Assembly (NCBI GenBank): GCA_040755695.1
Contig: JBFMAK010000001.1
Span: 448,637 to 512,636 of the forward strand
Reading direction: 5' to 3'
DNA: 64,000 nucleotides
Origin: Candidatus Diapherotrites archaeon
GTDB taxonomy: Archaea; Iainarchaeota; Iainarchaeia; Iainarchaeales; 1-14-0-10-31-34
Position numbers and translations under genes: made by a program. Below are positions 7,612 to 15,359 of this stretch, in pieces; the stretch's first letter is position 1; every line of letters starts with the position of its first letter. Below the pieces are notes generated by a model. That model saw nothing but the letters and a program-made list of their open reading frames with translations. It had not been told where the DNA came from and did not search any database.

Positions 7612-8535
7612 CTAATCGCTATTTTCTAGGTATGATTTTACATTGCCCAAAGTGATTTCTCTGACTCTTTCCTGCGCTTCTTTTGTCATCCAACCGTAAT
7701 CTGGTGTCAAATAAACATTGTTTAACTTTCTGAATTTGTTCCGCCAATTTTTGTCTTGGAGTTCATCAAACCAAACAAAAATCTTTTTTTGTCGGCAGAG
7801 TTTATATAATTCCTTTAAATCAACGAGTTCCATTCTTGCAGAATTCAATAACACCGCATTTTTCTTCAAGAACTTCAAATTATTTTTGTTCAAAATGTTT
7901 TTGGTTTCGTCAGTAAGTGGGCAATGTAAGCTTACTACATCACTTTGTTTTAGCAAATCATTCAAACCCAAAAATTTGTAAGGACCCTCTTTTTGGCTTT
8001 TTGAATTGTAAATAACATTCATTCCAAAACTTTTGGCGATTTCAGCGACTCTGGTTCCAATTCTGCCCAAGCCAATTACCCCAATTGTTTTGCCTTTCAA
8101 CTCCCAACTTAAAAATTTCTCAAAGCCCCACTTGCCTTGTTTGACAAAATTCATCGCATCGTGGGATTGTCTGGAAATGTTAAGCAAAGCAGAGATTGTC
8201 AACTCTGCAACTGCTTCAGTCGCATAATCGGGAACATTAGTCAAAGTTATGCCTTTTTTGTTCAGGAAATCCTTGTCGAAATGTGAAATGTCTGTGTGCA
8301 TTGCTCCAATGTACCTTATTTTTGTGTTTTCAAACAGCGAGATGTCATAATAATCAAATATTCTTGTAACCAAAGCATCAGCGCCAATAAGGTCTGTTGG
8401 TTTTAGCGTTCTTGCATATTCGGCATCAGCAAAAACCACTTTCATGGAATTAGTAAATTCTTTAAGCCTTTTTATGAATTCCTTTTCAAGCGGCTTTTGT
8501 TTCAAGTCATACAAAACAATCTTTCTAAATTTCAT
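7612..8535 (-). CDS. D-isomer-specific 2-hydroxyacid dehydrogenase-like protein, catalytic His missing
   Basis: About 307 aa with the family's N-terminal substrate domain and a Rossmann domain (KGKTIGVIGLGRIGTRVAEIAKSFGM, then SLHCPLTDETKNIL). The Arg (LNSAR) and Glu (FDELQDK) of the catalytic triad are visible, but the usual TPH is TPD (YLTPDYGWMTKEAQ), so the general acid His is replaced by Asp. The start MKFRKIVLYDLK is chosen; a longer frame reads into the upstream toxin-like gene, whose stop is 11 bp away. The true substrate and even activity are uncertain. Confidence 0.82.
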   Translation of the reverse strand: MKFRKIVLYDLKQKPLEKEFIKRLKEFTNSMKVVFADAEYARTLKPTDLIGADALVTRIFDYYDISLFENTKIRYIGAMHTDISHFDKDFLNKKGITLTNVPDYATEAVAELTISALLNISRQSHDAMNFVKQGKWGFEKFLSWELKGKTIGVIGLGRIGTRVAEIAKSFGMNVIYNSKSQKEGPYKFLGLNDLLKQSDVVSLHCPLTDETKNILNKNNLKFLKKNAVLLNSARMELVDLKELYKLCRQKKIFVWFDELQDKNWRNKFRKLNNVYLTPDYGWMTKEAQERVREITLGNVKSYLENSD

Positions 8536-8545
8536 AAAAACCAGT

Positions 8546-8899
8546 TCAGCTTCTTTTGTATCCAAATTTTCTTTTGTAGTCTTTGTGTGAGACCCATTCA
8601 ATCAGGATGGAAATTATTTCGATTTCATTTCCCCTTATTGTGTATAGCAGCCTCCAGCCGTTTGGCAAATTGTACTTCCGAAGGTTGGTTATGTGGTATT
8701 TTTGGATGTATTGTTTTGGCCATTGTTTGGATGGCACCCTGATTCCGCATAATGGATTTTGCTTCAGGTCTTCCATGGCCCTGTTCAAAAACTCGGCAAG
8801 CTGTTGCTCTTCGTATTTACCTGTTTTGAGTTCTTCAAAGGCGTTTTTCAAGGAAGGCTCAATAAAGGCAATGCCTTTGATTCGCTCTTTTTGGTTCAT
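8546..8899 (-). CDS. RelE/ParE-superfamily toxin-like protein
   Basis: A 117-aa protein whose C-terminal half (LRKYNLPNGWRLLYTIRGNEIEIISILIEWVSHKDYKRKFGY) has the beta-sheet and terminal HKDYxRxFGY pattern of RelE/ParE-type toxins and related mRNA interferases. The N-terminal half is helical. Its start overlaps the stop of the upstream small wHTH-like gene by four bases (ATGA), the usual coupling of antitoxin-toxin pairs. Toxic activity is inferred from family and context only. Confidence 0.72.
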   Translation of the reverse strand: MNQKERIKGIAFIEPSLKNAFEELKTGKYEEQQLAEFLNRAMEDLKQNPLCGIRVPSKQWPKQYIQKYHITNLRKYNLPNGWRLLYTIRGNEIEIISILIEWVSHKDYKRKFGYKRS

Positions 8900-9180
8900 C
8901 TGACCACAAGCCCTTTCTTTTTAAGCTTTTCAATTTCTTTCGGTGCCCAAATCCAAATAGGGTGCTTTTCTTGGTCAATAAGAATCTTGCCACTATATTC
9001 CAAGTAATCCAGCGTAGCCATATATGTTTGCCACATTACCTGTTTCGGAAGCTTTTTCCAAAGCTCTCTGACAGAATAATCTCCGCCAGCATTCATTAGT
9101 GCCTTTTCAATCATCAGCACAGTATCAAGCCTTGGAAAACGGAGCACTTCATTTTTGAAAATTTGCATTTCTTTTTGCAT
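8896..9180 (-). CDS. Winged-helix-like putative antitoxin
   Basis: A 94-aa protein: FPRLDTVLMIEKALMNAGGDYSVRELWKKLPKQVMWQTYMATLDYLEYSGKILIDQEKHPIWIW reads as a winged helix with a beta wing. It is translationally coupled to the RelE-like gene, so an antitoxin/autorepressor role is likely. A 20-bp inverted repeat lies just before its start, between the TATA-like element and the ATG, consistent with autorepression. Confidence 0.65.
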   Translation of the reverse strand: MQKEMQIFKNEVLRFPRLDTVLMIEKALMNAGGDYSVRELWKKLPKQVMWQTYMATLDYLEYSGKILIDQEKHPIWIWAPKEIEKLKKKGLVVR

Positions 9181-9189
9181 TTAAACCAC

Positions 9190-9209
9190 TATATATCAAA
9201 TGATATATA
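9190..9209. promoter_or_regulatory. Inverted-repeat operator at toxin-antitoxin-like promoter
   Basis: TATATATCA and TGATATATA form a perfect 9-bp inverted repeat with a 2-nt spacer, ten bases before the start of the wHTH gene. It overlaps the minus-strand TATA-like element, so a bound dimer would block the promoter. Confidence 0.6.
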
Positions 9210-9455
9210 AATGTATTTAAGCTTATCTTTTGGCTTTTGCTCAATGGTTCTTTATAAAGAGAAAAACTTCTTTATAAATAATTCAATTCACGCCCAAACC
9301 CGCCCGAGAGAATGCAACTTTTAAAAGCTCGTCTATATACCGCTCCCACCTATAGGGGGTGGCTTTAGAATTGGTGTTATTGCCTACGCTTTTTCGGACA
9401 ACGACCTCATCATTGCCGACAGAAATGTATAGGGATTATTCCTTAAAACCTGTTG
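9210..9455. other. Non-coding stretch with hairpin, possible insertion-element relic
   Basis: No intact gene. A CCACC/GGTGG hairpin near 9347-9363 is followed by an open piece with no start codon that reads IGVIAYAFSDNDLIIADRNV and then stops at about 9432. The hairpin and its AT-rich flank resemble ends left by IS200/IS605-type elements, but this is only suggestive. Confidence 0.3.
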
Positions 9456-10572
9456 TTAAACCAAACCCAACACTACTGCCAGCCCTAATGCAAGCATTAT
9501 TACTCCTGCCACTAAATGCAGTATTCTGATGTTTTTTTTCTTTCCATTCGCTTGCTTTTTCTACGCTGTAAAAGCCAAAGTAGAGCAAAAGCGTTATTGC
9601 TATTAATGGTAGCACAAAGAACAGGTTGTAGAGCAAGAGTATTGGAATTGCTGCTGCCATTGTTGCCCTTTCTGCGAGAAGGCCAAGGATGAAAATGTAC
9701 GGCCCGCCAGTGCAAGGCAATTCAAACAAGCATACTGCGAATCCTGCCAAGAAAGCCCCAATTGGAGAGGTAACGGCACCCAAGATTTTTTTGATGCTTG
9801 GCCGCCAGCTTCTCGGGATTTCCATTACAAATCCGCCTGCCCCATACCAAAAATAGTCTTTGATGTTTGCCAAGCCAATTATTATTGCAAGCAAACCAAT
9901 TATTTTGTAGAACCAGTATGACAAGCCGGAAATCTGCAATGCTGAGAATAAACTCAGCCCAAACAAGAAATATGCTATGTAAATTGATAGTGTGAATGCG
10001 ATGCCAGCTTTCAATGCCTTCTTTTTGTCGCCTGCTGCAAGCAAAGCGCCAAGCAGAATAAGCAGCACTGCTATTGCGCAGGGATTAATCGAATCAACCA
10101 ATGCAGCGCCGATTACTGTTAGCAGTGAAAGTGCTCCAATGCCTTCCAGCGGCGATTTTTCTCCAGACGTGCCGGTGGCAGTGCCATTTTCAAGGCTTGG
10201 GCATTCTGAAGACGAAACTGTCGATATTTCTCCTTCAAGGTTCTCAATTATTGGCTTGTCTCCAATCAAGTATTTTTTTGAAACGAATGCAGCTGGTATC
10301 CCTCTTTCGATTTCAGGAACTCCAAATGCCTCAAAGTATTTGTTCAGCAGTAAAGCATTTTGCCTGTCGTTGTAAATCTCGAACTTTTCAATCTTTAGTT
10401 CGGGATATTTTTGTCCAAGTTGTTCCAGAAAAGGCTCTACTCTTGCACAGTGCGGGCAGCCGTTGCCGTAAAAGAAGTAAACGCAAGCTGCTTGTTCGCT
10501 TTCAATTGCATGCACTGTGCTAAAAAAGAACAAAAACATCGCAAGCAAAATGAAAAAGTGCTTCGTTTTCAT
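9456..10572 (-). CDS. Thioredoxin-CcdA (DsbD-like) membrane thiol-disulfide transporter, frameshifted near C-terminus
   Basis: Signal peptide (residues 1-22), thioredoxin-like domain with CPHC at 39-42, then a CcdA-type membrane domain with the paired cysteines of DSINPC and ELPCTGGPY. It would move reducing equivalents across the membrane. The frame breaks at an 8-T run (9532-9539; A8 on the coding strand): the reading frame as given ends with unrelated residues. One base fewer restores a last TM helix (HLVAGVIMLALGLAVVLGLV) ending at the TAA at 9456. Its start overlaps the stop of the MinD-like relic upstream. Confidence 0.85.
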
Positions 10573-11348
10573 ATGGTGCTTGACTCCCTTTTTATTTTGT
10601 TTATTATTTCTTTGAATAGCTTGCAGTATGCGGGATTGATTTTTGTTACAGATTTCATTTTTATTGTTGAATTCACAAAATCCTTTTTGTAAGGGATTTT
10701 GCCTACTATTGGAATGTTTTTTTCTTTTGCAAATTTTTCAATTTCCAAGCAAAATTTTCTATTAAGGTCAGACTTGTTGATGACAATGCCGTGCCTTATG
10801 CTGAAATGCTCTGCAAGGTACAGGACTCTTTTCAAATCGTGAAGTGCTGAAGGCGTTGGCTCTGTCACTGCTACAATGTAGTCTGTGCCTGTTAATGAGG
10901 CAATTACTGGGCAGCCAATTCCTGCCGCCGAATCTATTAAAACAATTTTTTCTTTTGTTTTTTCTTTTATTTTTTGTGAAACTTTCCTGACTTCTGCCAC
11001 TACCTCGCCTGAAGCAAGTTCTCCGAGTTTGAGTTCTGATGAAACAAGGTGCACGCCATATTTTTTTCCGGTGTAGATTGTTCCGATTTCTTTTTTTGTT
11101 TCGCTTATTGCGTTTTGCGGGCAGGATACTATGCAGGCTCTGCAGCCAATGCAGACATCTTTCACGAAAGCAGGATATTTTTCTTTTACGAATACTATGG
11201 CGTTTTGCTTGCACACTGTTGCGCATTTTCCGCATTTAGTGCATTTTTCAAAATTCCATTTCGGGATGGGTTGCAGTACGCTTGAGTGCTTTTTTCTTTT
11301 AATTGAAAGCAGCAGGTGGTCGTTTGGGCATTCGAGAAAATAAAAAAT
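10569..11348 (-). pseudogene. MinD-superfamily ATPase with inserted ferredoxin domain, 5'-truncated
   Basis: The reading frame carries two 4Fe-4S cysteine clusters (CTKCGKCATVC and CIGCRACIVSCPQNAI), then VLIDSAAGIGCPVIASLTGTDYIVAVTEPTPSALHDLKR, typical of MinD-type ATPases with a ferredoxin insert. The N-terminal P-loop (expected GKGGTGKT) is absent: upstream the frame reads ECPNDHLLLSIKRKK and meets a stop at 11,349-11,351, where another truncated gene begins on the other strand. It overlaps the CcdA gene by four bases, so it was probably an operon partner. A shorter product from an internal start would lack ATP binding. Confidence 0.8.
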
Positions 11349-11702
11349 TCAAATTTGTTTGGTTATACACCTGAGACAGTAATAAAGCAAATTGATGAAA
11401 CTGCAACACCAGAATATTTTAATGAGAACAATGTTTATGGCTGTAGGTCATCAATAAAGGATGGAAGGATAATGGTATTGAAATTTGCTGACAGCGCTGA
11501 AGCAGGAAAGTACCTGATTGCCTTACAATCCCAGTTAATGGATAACGGCTATGAATTCACTGAAAGGTTGGATTATGAAGAAATAAGCACTTCATTCAAG
11601 GCATCCCTTCATGACAGCGGGGGCTATTACACTGAACATTCTTACCTGCTCAAGAAAGGCTCTTACTTAATAATATTTATTGGCGATTTGTCTACCGCCT
11701 AA
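11316..11702 (+). pseudogene. 5'-truncated ORF of unknown family
   Basis: The frame gives 128 aa from a GTG, but its first ten or so codons are antisense to the MinD-like remnant, so the native gene probably began upstream in sequence now lost. The remainder (TPETVIKQIDETATPEYF...VLKFADSAEAGKYLIALQSQL...LKKGSYLIIFIGDLSTA) looks like a genuine soluble alpha/beta protein and I do not recognise it. It could still be translated from an internal start. Confidence 0.5.
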
Positions 11703-11755
11703 TTTTTGTTATAAACCAAAAACAATTAAATTCCCTTAAGCTGTAATTTAATTGA

Positions 11756-14293
11756 ATGAATGAAAACTATTATTCTTTGGGCAAAGAGGAATTATTAAGG
11801 AAGCTGAGCTGTTCCGAGTACGGCTTAAGCTCGCAGGAAGCAAATAAAAGGCTTGAAGAGTATGGCCTTAATGACATTTCATTGAAAGACAAGAGGAGCA
11901 CAATTGAAATTTTCCTTTCCCAGTTCAAAAGTCCACTAATTTTAATCCTGCTTGGGGCAACAGTGATTGCAGGCATTTTGGGCGACCCACAGGACGCACT
12001 AATAATTTTAGGGATTGTTGTAATTAACGCCTGCCTGAGCTTCTACCAGGAATTCAAGAGCGAGAAAGCACTGGCAGAATTAAGGAAATACATTTCTTTC
12101 AAGGCAAAAGTATTGCGCGACGGCCAAGAAATTGAATTGGATGTAAGGGAGCTTGTGCCAGGAGACATTGTCTTCCTTGAAATAGGCGACATTGTGCCTG
12201 CAGACCTAAGGCTAATTAAAGCTGAAGATTTAACCTTGAACGAATCAGTTGTCACGGGAGAATCATTTCCAGTGCACAAAATAATTGAAATAATTAATAT
12301 TCCCAATACTCAGCTTTCACAGCAGAAAAACATTGCCTTCATGGGCACAAGTGTTGCAGGCGGAGAAGGAAAAGGCATTGTAATTGCAACAGGCGAAAGA
12401 ACAGAGTTTGGCAGGACAGCAAACATCTTGAGCGCAAAAGAGCCTCCCACAGACTTCCAGAAAAGCATCAAGAAGTTCGGGAACTTCCTCATAAAAATAA
12501 TTTTACTTCTTACAATATTTGTTTTTGCTTCAAATTACCTGCTCGGAAAAAATTTACTGGAATCTTTCCTTTTTGCTCTTGCACTGGCAGTGGGAATTGC
12601 CCCAGAACTCCTACCAATAATAATTACAATATCCTTGTCTGCAGGGGCAGTTCATTTAGCCAAAAAAAAGGTGATAGTGAAAAGGCTTGTGTCCATAGAA
12701 GACTTGGGGAACATTGATGTATTATGCATGGACAAGACAGGCACTCTCACAGAAAACCAGATTACCCTGGAGAATTACTTTGATTTTAAAGGAATAAAGT
12801 CAAGGGAATTAATTGAATTAGGCCTAATATGCAATTCAGCAATAATTGAGAAAAGTAAAGCAAGGGGAAATGTCATTGATGTTGCAATATGGGATTATGC
12901 AAAAAAAGAAGGCATTACACCTGAAAAATTCACTAAAATAAAGGCAATTGAGTTTGACTATGAAAGAAGGAGGATGAGCTTTGTAATAGAGAAAAGCGGC
13001 AAAAGGTTTCTGGTTTGCAAGGGAGGCCCCGAATCAATTGTAAGCGTTTGCATTTCAGTGCAGAATGGAAGCCAGTTAATTCCAGTAAAAGAATATGAAA
13101 AAGAATTAATTCAAAAATTCCGTGAATTAAGCAATGAAGGATTCAGGGTAATTGCAATAGCAACAAAAGAAATCGAAAAGAAAAAAAGTTATGGAATAGA
13201 AGACGAAAAAGAATTGACCTTTAAGGGATTTATTGCCTTCTTGGATCCGCCCAAAAAGACCGCAATCCAGTCCCTAAAAGAATTCCAGAATTTAAATGTT
13301 GAATTAAAGGTTCTCACAGGAGACAACGAATTAGTCACAGAGGAAATAGGCAGGGAAATCGGGCTGAAAATAAAAGGAAAAATTATTCTAGGATCAGAAA
13401 TAGAGAAAATGAATGAAATCGAATTCCTGAAGGCAATAGAAGAAAACAATATCTTTGCAAGGATAACCCCAGAACAGAAATACAGGATTGTTGAAGGCCT
13501 TGGAAAGAGAGGCCACATAGTAGGCTTTTTGGGAGACGGAGTGAATGATGCTCCAGCGCTTAAAGCTGCTGATGTAGGCATTACGGTTGACTCTGCAGTA
13601 GACGTAGCAAAAGACAGCGCAGACATAATCCTCCTCAAGAAAAGCCTTATGGTGATAGCTGACGGCATAAAACAGGGAAGAAAGACCTTCGGGAACATAA
13701 TAAAATACATATTTAATACAATAAGCGCAAACTTCGGCAACATGTTCACTTTGGCTTTCTCTTCTTTATTCCTTAAGTTTATTCCGTTGCTTCCAAGCCA
13801 AATCCTTCTTGCAAACCTTGTTTCTGATATACCATTAATTACTGTCTCAACAGATAATGTGGACGAAGATTACCTGCACAATCCCAAGAGATGGAACATA
13901 AAAACAATAAGCAATTTCATGGTTTACTTTGGAATAATAAGTTCTGTCTTTGATTTTATTACAATCGGCTTTCTTATGTTCATTGTAGGGGCGGACGCAG
14001 CAATATTCAGGACTGCATGGTTCCTTGAGTCAGTGCTCTCAGAAATAATTGTTACCTTCGCCATAAGGACTAAAAGGAGCTTCTGGCAGTCGCATCCAAG
14101 CAAGGTGCTAATCTACTCCTCAATAGCAGCAATGATTCTTACAATTGCATTAGTTTATTCTCCCCTCGCTTTCCTGTTCAGGTTCGAGAGCCTTGCAGTG
14201 CCAGTGCTTGTATCCATAGGCGTAATTCTTTTAGCTTACTTCCTTTTGGTTGAAGGAGCAAAAAAGAAATTCTTCCAAAAGCACGAAATATGA
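11756..14293 (+). CDS. mgtA: P-type ATPase, Mg2+-importing (P3B, MgtA-like)
   Basis: 845 aa with cation-ATPase N-terminal domain, actuator motif TGES, phosphorylation motif DKTGTLT (Asp about residue 326), nucleotide-binding GDN and hinge GDGVNDAPALK. The M4 region AVGIAPELLPIIITISLSAGAV and the segment DKTGTLTENQITLENY are typical of MgtA-type magnesium importers rather than calcium pumps or CopA. The C-terminal six helices are present. The gene starts with an ATG without a Shine-Dalgarno site, probably leaderless. Substrate is inferred from subfamily. Confidence 0.86.
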   Translation: MNENYYSLGKEELLRKLSCSEYGLSSQEANKRLEEYGLNDISLKDKRSTIEIFLSQFKSPLILILLGATVIAGILGDPQDALIILGIVVINACLSFYQEFKSEKALAELRKYISFKAKVLRDGQEIELDVRELVPGDIVFLEIGDIVPADLRLIKAEDLTLNESVVTGESFPVHKIIEIINIPNTQLSQQKNIAFMGTSVAGGEGKGIVIATGERTEFGRTANILSAKEPPTDFQKSIKKFGNFLIKIILLLTIFVFASNYLLGKNLLESFLFALALAVGIAPELLPIIITISLSAGAVHLAKKKVIVKRLVSIEDLGNIDVLCMDKTGTLTENQITLENYFDFKGIKSRELIELGLICNSAIIEKSKARGNVIDVAIWDYAKKEGITPEKFTKIKAIEFDYERRRMSFVIEKSGKRFLVCKGGPESIVSVCISVQNGSQLIPVKEYEKELIQKFRELSNEGFRVIAIATKEIEKKKSYGIEDEKELTFKGFIAFLDPPKKTAIQSLKEFQNLNVELKVLTGDNELVTEEIGREIGLKIKGKIILGSEIEKMNEIEFLKAIEENNIFARITPEQKYRIVEGLGKRGHIVGFLGDGVNDAPALKAADVGITVDSAVDVAKDSADIILLKKSLMVIADGIKQGRKTFGNIIKYIFNTISANFGNMFTLAFSSLFLKFIPLLPSQILLANLVSDIPLITVSTDNVDEDYLHNPKRWNIKTISNFMVYFGIISSVFDFITIGFLMFIVGADAAIFRTAWFLESVLSEIIVTFAIRTKRSFWQSHPSKVLIYSSIAAMILTIALVYSPLAFLFRFESLAVPVLVSIGVILLAYFLLVEGAKKKFFQKHEI

Positions 14294-14299
14294 TTTAAA

Positions 14300-14413
14300 T
14301 TATTGTTTATACCATTTTTCGTATTCTTTGTGGTTTCCAATAGAAAATATTTTTTTTGTTTTTTCTTTTTCACTTACTTCAAAGCATATCCTGTATTGGC
14401 CTACTCCTTCCAC
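14300..14413 (-). pseudogene. C-terminal relic of a RelE-type toxin
   Basis: On the minus strand a frame reads VEGVGQYRICFEVSEKEK, then KKIFSIGNHKEYEKWYKQ and a stop. The last part is a near-exact match to the RelE/HigB toxin C-terminal pattern (IGNHKEYEKxY). No start or N-terminal half exists: upstream the frame runs into a stop within the MscL terminator region. It therefore looks like a gene remnant; no antitoxin is seen. Confidence 0.5.
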
Positions 14414-14449
14414 AAAAAAAACAAAACAGAAGAGAGTTTTGACTATCTT

Positions 14450-14782
14450 TTACTTTGCCTCTCTTATTGCGTACTTTATTACAATGAATATTACCAGTGC
14501 TACAACAAGGAAGTCGATTAATGCTGTAATCAATGCGCCAACCAGAAAGTTTGCCCCTAAAACTGTCACCTTGAACTGCTCGAAGTTTGCTTTTCCCAGG
14601 AATATCGCAAGCAGCGGGCTAATAATATCTGTTACAAATGCTGTAATGAGCTTCTGTGCTGCTCCGCCCATAATGAAAGCAATTGCAAGGCCTATGATTT
14701 GGTACTTCTTAATGAATTCCATGAACTCCTGAATGAAAGACTTCTTTTTTTCCTCTGGCTTTTTTTGCTGCCATTGCTTCAC
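14450..14782 (-). CDS. mscL: Large-conductance mechanosensitive channel MscL
   Basis: A 110-aa protein with the MscL plan: an N-terminal helix (SFIQEFMEFIKKYQ), TM1 IIGLAIAFIMGGAAQKLITAFVTDIISPLLAIFLG with the small-residue pore helix, a very short external loop, and TM2 ALITALIDFLVVALVIFIVIKY. The usual longer periplasmic loop is much reduced. The start is taken as GTG next to a GGGGGG tract; an upstream TTG at 14,806 adds eight residues. It opens under osmotic downshock. Confidence 0.85.
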   Translation of the reverse strand: MKQWQQKKPEEKKKSFIQEFMEFIKKYQIIGLAIAFIMGGAAQKLITAFVTDIISPLLAIFLGKANFEQFKVTVLGANFLVGALITALIDFLVVALVIFIVIKYAIREAK

Positions 14783-14848
14783 CCCCCCTAAACCAAATGA
14801 TAACAATTAATATTTAAAACATGATGCATTTTTATTGATAGGAACACA

Positions 14849-15355
14849 ATGAATTACTCCATTAATTACAGTAAATTGTTCGGCTTTAACGTGAAATGGA
14901 ACGCAAAAACCATTTCACTAATTCTATTTTTGGCATTAATCCCAAATCTGCTTGGACTGCTGAATTACAGGACGCCTTATGGTTTTACCTTCCATTTCTT
15001 TCAGGTAGCAGTATTCTTGGCTGCGGCACTTTACGGGCCAAAGGGGGGAGCAATTTCTGGCGCAATAGGCTCAATGTATTCTGCTGCAATAATGGCGAAC
15101 CCTTACATTGTACTGGGGAATTTGTTGTTAGGATTATTTGCAGGAATCTTTTTCAGGCTCTTTAATTCTTTGTTGCTCGCAGGAATAACTGCATTCATTC
15201 TTCAGGCGCCATACATTTACTTCTCTGACACAGTCCTTGCAGGAATGCCTCATTCTATTGTAATTGCAATCCTCTGGGGCTTGCTTGCAAGTGACATAAT
15301 ATGGGCCTTCACAGCAGGAAGAATCTACTTGAAGGCAAAGAATTTAGTGCACTGA
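14849..15355 (+). CDS. ECF-type transporter S component-like membrane protein
   Basis: 168 aa, five to six TM helices. YGPKGGAISGAIGSMYSAAIMANPYIVLGNLLLGLFAGIFFRLF resembles the S components of energy-coupling-factor vitamin or metal importers (and archaeal DUF relatives), including the small-residue helix that contacts EcfT. No EcfA or EcfT gene lies nearby, so the module would be shared. The substrate cannot be read from sequence. It is convergent with PPDK, four bases apart. Confidence 0.65.
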   Translation: MNYSINYSKLFGFNVKWNAKTISLILFLALIPNLLGLLNYRTPYGFTFHFFQVAVFLAAALYGPKGGAISGAIGSMYSAAIMANPYIVLGNLLLGLFAGIFFRLFNSLLLAGITAFILQAPYIYFSDTVLAGMPHSIVIAILWGLLASDIIWAFTAGRIYLKAKNLVH

Positions 15356-15359
15356 ATTT

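Noticed and set aside
7420-7629. Plus-strand 69-aa ORF
   Set aside because: No start signal, no family match, and it overlaps the operator repeats and the dehydrogenase end.
11039-11343. Plus-strand ORFs over the MinD-like relic
   Set aside because: Cys/Phe-rich antisense translation of ferredoxin cysteine clusters.
13189-13749. 186-aa minus-strand ORF inside mgtA
   Set aside because: Antisense shadow of a strongly conserved P-type ATPase region.
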